From the NCBI GenBank assembly GCA_021018815.1, contig JAITYX010000063.1, positions 3,080,001 to 3,144,000 on the forward strand: a DNA stretch of 64,000 bases, given 5' to 3'. The stretch's first letter is position 1, and each line of letters begins with the position of its first letter. The DNA is from Talinum fruticosum. Lineage: Eukaryota > Streptophyta > Magnoliopsida > Caryophyllales > Talinaceae. A program made the position numbers and the translations under genes. Below the pieces are notes generated by a model, which made no database searches, had not been told where the DNA came from, and saw only the letters and a list, made by a program, of their open reading frames with translations. Shown here in pieces: positions 61,050 through 64,000 of this stretch.

Positions 61050-62363
61050 TGATTAATATGTGACTCGATTTACCAATTTGGATGATTACGAACATGTTAT
61101 GACTAATGGACCTTGGATGATAGGGGATAATTATTTGGTTATCCTTGAATGGGTTCCCAATTTCTTTCCTGAGGAGGACCATATTACTCACCTATGGGCA
61201 TGGGTAAGGATTCCCAAGTTGAGCGTTGAATAGTTTAACTAAAGCTTCCTGTTGGAAAAAATTGGAAAAAAATTTGGGAAAGTGTTAAGAGTAGACGACA
61301 CTACAGCTAATGTGGCACGAGGTCAAGTTCAAGTGAATTTTTACAAACCTTTATTATCCAAGTTCTGATTGAATGGCAGGGTGTGGCAAATTCAATATGA
61401 AGGTCAATGATCTGCTAGCAAACATGGACATAAGGAAGAGGCTTGTCCCCACAAACCGCAATTGGATATTTGTTTGATTGATCAGGGAATAATGAATACA
61501 CACATGGTTAATCAAGAGTCGACTGTCTTTAAAACCTCAGTTACTTATGGAAGATAGATGTTAGTGCCAAAACTTGCTAGGAAGAAGAATTCCGAAAATT
61601 CAAACCCAACCGGATTTCGATCTAATAATAGAACCAGTTCAAATCAAGCAGGTAACCACTCCACGTAATCCGGTGAGGGGATCTCCAATGATTCCCATGA
61701 GAATATAATTTTAGAAGAAGTCGTTACCACTATGAATATGGAAAGATCTATTGCCGACAATCAAGGAAAAAACAATGGATCAAGATTTAGTGCCCTTGCT
61801 AATCTAAAGCAGGAGGATAATCTCAGAGACAATAACATGGAAATAGGGGAATAGAGGATACTACTTTTTCGCAATCAGAGGCGCCTCCAATTTTAGGAAG
61901 AGGGAATTAACTGGTTACTGATTTGCAAGTAGTGGACGATCCACATTTGGAAATCAACCTAGACAAAGAAAATATGCCAACCAATGTTCTTAAAAAATAG
62001 CCCTCACCCAGCTCTAGGCTTGGAAAGGCCCAAGGCCTGTCGAAGATTCGAAGCCCAAATCCCTTGAGGAATTTAGTTGTCTCCCGGCCCTTCCCCATTG
62101 GAGGAGCTGGGCTTGTTCCCACTGCATCCCATGTGGATGTCGCTCCTCGTAACTATCAATCTCCCCCTACTAGGCCAAGAAGGATAGCCAAACCTTTTGT
62201 TAATGGGCATAATACAGGACGAGGTCATGGGTTGAAAAGCCTTTCAAGTGAAGGCCTATCCGGAATTCAAGAAAACTTGGAACATATAGGTGCTTCAGGC
62301 CTAACAGGTGCTGGAGTTACCAACCCATCGTCGCCCCCACCAGAAACTTACCAAATTTGGTAG
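61050..62363 (+). pseudogene. LINE ORF1 with DUF4283-type domain
   Basis: Nucleic-acid-binding protein of plant L1 elements. Seen: FTNLDDYEHVMTNGPWMIGD, NYLVILEWVPNFFPEEDHIT and HLWAWVRIPKLSVE, the DUF4283 core. GKVLRVDDTTANVARGQVQV follows, then HGHKEEACPHK, a zinc knuckle remnant whose second Cys reads as Ser. The C-terminal part (62,064-62,363) is open and rich in Ser, Gly and Pro, ending ETYQIW. In-frame stops (for example after LSVE) and shifts interrupt it, so it is not translatable as it stands. Confidence 0.8.
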
Positions 62364-62511
62364 CCACTAAAATACAAATTGATTCTAACATTGGAGGCGT
62401 GGACTCCAATGATATGTTTTGATCTTTGGCCCCTGGGCTCTTTTCCGTACTGGATTAATGATTTTAAATCCCCAAATGAATAATAGTCCTATTTGAAATA
62501 GAGATCATGCT

Positions 62512-64000
62512 ATGAACATCCTCATTTGGAATGTTCGGGGCACTAGAAATCCTTTATTTAGGTTAGTTCTTAAGGATCTTCTCCGGCTTCATGATCCCGC
62601 TATTTTGGTTCTCCTAGAAACTCATATCAACGGTACGAGTGCAGACCAAGTTTATAACTCTTTCAATTTTGGCCGATGTTTTAAAGTTGTAGCTCAAGGT
62701 TTTCAAGCCGGTGTTTGGTTTTTTTGAAACCCGAAGAAATTCACTTAAATATCATTCATTCCCACGACCAATACATTATAACCGAGATTTTTGAAGGTGG
62801 TGTTATGGCCTGGTTTTTTACGACAATTTATGCAAGTCTCGATGAGGGTCTTCGAGAGATATTTAAGGGATAAGTTGGATCGTTTCTTTGGCTTAATTCA
62901 TTCTCCTTGGCTACTAGTAGGAGACTTCAACGAAACCATAAGCTTAGAAGAAAGAGACCATGATGGACTTAACATAGCTAGGAGGTGTTCTCGATTTAAG
63001 AACCGAATCGAAAACAACTCGGCCGATTGACCTTGGTTTTTCCGGGCCTAAATTTACTTGGACTAGAGGTAATAGCGAGGAGACTCAAAAGAGTGCCAGG
63101 CTTGACAAAGCACTCAGTAACCCGTGTCTGGCGGAATAAGTTCCAAGAAAGGGGTGTGAGACATATAACCCGTAGCTACTCCGACCATTCACCAATTTTG
63201 ATTTGTCCCTCGGGTTTTTCCGGATATTCGACCTTTTCAAAGCCGTTCAAGTTTCAAGTGGCTTGATTTTCTCACCTAAATTTTGCTAATTTAATACAAG
63301 ACAAATGGAGCTCTAGCCTTCCTCTCGTTTCAATCTTATCCTATTTGGCAGAGGAGCTTGATCATTGGAATAAAGCCATTTTTGGTAATGTTTTCAAAAA
63401 GAAAAGACAACTATTATCTAGACTAACTGGTACTCACTCGAAGAAGGCAAAGGGTGGTCACCGGCACCATGTGAAACTCGGAAAGCAAACTCAAGTTGGA
63501 GCTTAATGAGGTTCTTAAACAAATCGAACCGATCCGGTTCCAAAAATCGAGATTAGACTTCATTAAACATGGTACGAGTACCATCATTCGAAGAAGATAT
63601 AACCAAATTGAATCTCTTCAACAATATGATAGTACTTGGGTAGCTGCTTTAGAGGAAGTCAAAAGATTCGTTGTCGACTAGTTTTCCTCTCTCTTCAATG
63701 AGCCTATTTCGGGAGGACCTAGACAAGGGCTACCATTGGGGCACTTTCCGCGATTAAGCACATACCAACTTCTTGAGCTTTCTAAGCCCTTTTCCTCTCA
63801 GGATGTCCATGATGCACTTTTGAGTATGGACCCTAAAGCGCCAGAGGCCGGATGGCTTTTATGCCACCTTCTTCCAAAGGTTTTGGGCTTTTGTGGGAAA
63901 TGATGTTTGCCAAACTTGTTTTAGAGGTTCTCCACGGTCAAAGTCTTCCTGAAGGTATCAATAACAACTTTATCTCTCTCATTCCAAAAGTACGTAATCC
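62512..64000 (+). pseudogene. LINE ORF2: endonuclease and start of RT
   Basis: Starts MNILIWNVRGTRNPLFRLVL (62,512), the N terminus of the APE-like endonuclease. Catalytic-type motifs: Asn in IWNVRG, Glu in LLETH, GDFNE at about 62,921, and SDHSPIL at about 63,184. Next comes a linker with LAEELDHWNKAIFGNVFKKK (63,342), then RT onset: ALLSMDPKAPE, GFYATFFQRFWAFVG and LVLEVLHGQSLPEG, ending ISLIPKVRN at the window edge. Frame changes occur at about 62,727, 63,030, 63,265, 63,505, 63,845 and 63,900. Some fall in homopolymers and could be sequence error; others are real decay. Confidence 0.85.

Larger units (their letters stand above)
61050..64000 (+). mobile_element. L1-type LINE, continues past window end
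   Basis: Two successive open regions in plant L1 order: ORF1 with a DUF4283-type domain (61,050-62,363) and ORF2 with an endonuclease then the start of reverse transcriptase (62,512-64,000). The 5' end lacks a proper ORF1 start, so it seems 5' truncated or decayed. Several frame changes are present. The RT catalytic part, zinc-binding end and poly(A) lie beyond the window. Confidence 0.85.

Noticed and set aside
1..64000. CRISPR arrays, tRNA or rRNA genes, operons
   Set aside because: None seen; repeats here are microsatellites, minisatellites and transposon parts, and the genes are intron-containing nuclear plant genes.

Overview
This window is nuclear DNA of a flowering plant, probably a dicot. 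It is AT-rich, its genes have many GT-AG introns, a telo-box lies upstream of one gene, and it carries Ty3/gypsy, Ty1/copia, L1-type LINE, Helitron, hAT-like and Stowaway-like sequence. The species cannot be named from the sequence.

Two real genes are present, both on the plus strand. The first (CDS 25,672-42,445, 16 exons, about 957 residues) is a mitochondrial-type polyribonucleotide nucleotidyltransferase, the plant PNP2 type: presequence, two RNase PH cores, KH, S1, an acidic linker and a second S1. The second (CDS 48,696-56,419, 7 exons, about 1,287 residues) is a P4-type phospholipid flippase of the ALA1 type. Exons were placed from conserved protein sequence and GT-AG sites, and the phases add up exactly if eight single missing bases are allowed. 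Every one lies at or beside a short homopolymer and every one is a -1 lesion: three in PNP2, five in ALA1. No nonsense substitution or broken splice site was seen. I read this as consensus error from long reads rather than two dying genes.

Layout. 1-5.2 kb: AT-rich DNA with a Helitron 3' terminus, then a 2-kb fold-back element whose spacer holds a complete 124-bp P4-ATPase exon. 5.4-6.2 kb: minus-strand remnant of a Helitron Rep/helicase. 7.6-17.1 kb: a decayed Ty3/gypsy element (5' LTR, primer binding site, gag, protease, RT) split inside its protease by a 3.05-kb solo LTR with a perfect 5-bp target duplication. 17.3-24.9 kb: two minus-strand LTRs of the same general type around a decayed, internally duplicated Ty1/copia fragment; the second LTR is broken by a hAT-like element with an 8-bp target duplication. 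25-42.5 kb: PNP2, with three antisense LINE 3' ends and an inverted-repeat element in its introns. 43-48 kb: intergenic, with a 1.08-kb inverted-repeat element. 48-56.4 kb: ALA1, with a 1.16-kb inverted-repeat element in intron 5. 57-59.2 kb: a gene fragment beside a large degenerate TGATGAAT repeat field. 60.2-60.5 kb: a Stowaway-like MITE. 61-64 kb: an L1-type LINE running off the end.

The two genes show no operon-like link: one acts in mitochondrial RNA processing and the other in membrane lipid asymmetry. The most unusual items are the captured flippase exon in the fold-back element, the consistent homopolymer lesions, and an LTR group that carries a dinucleotide microsatellite near the start of all four copies. 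I found no tRNA, rRNA, CRISPR array or new defence-type system.
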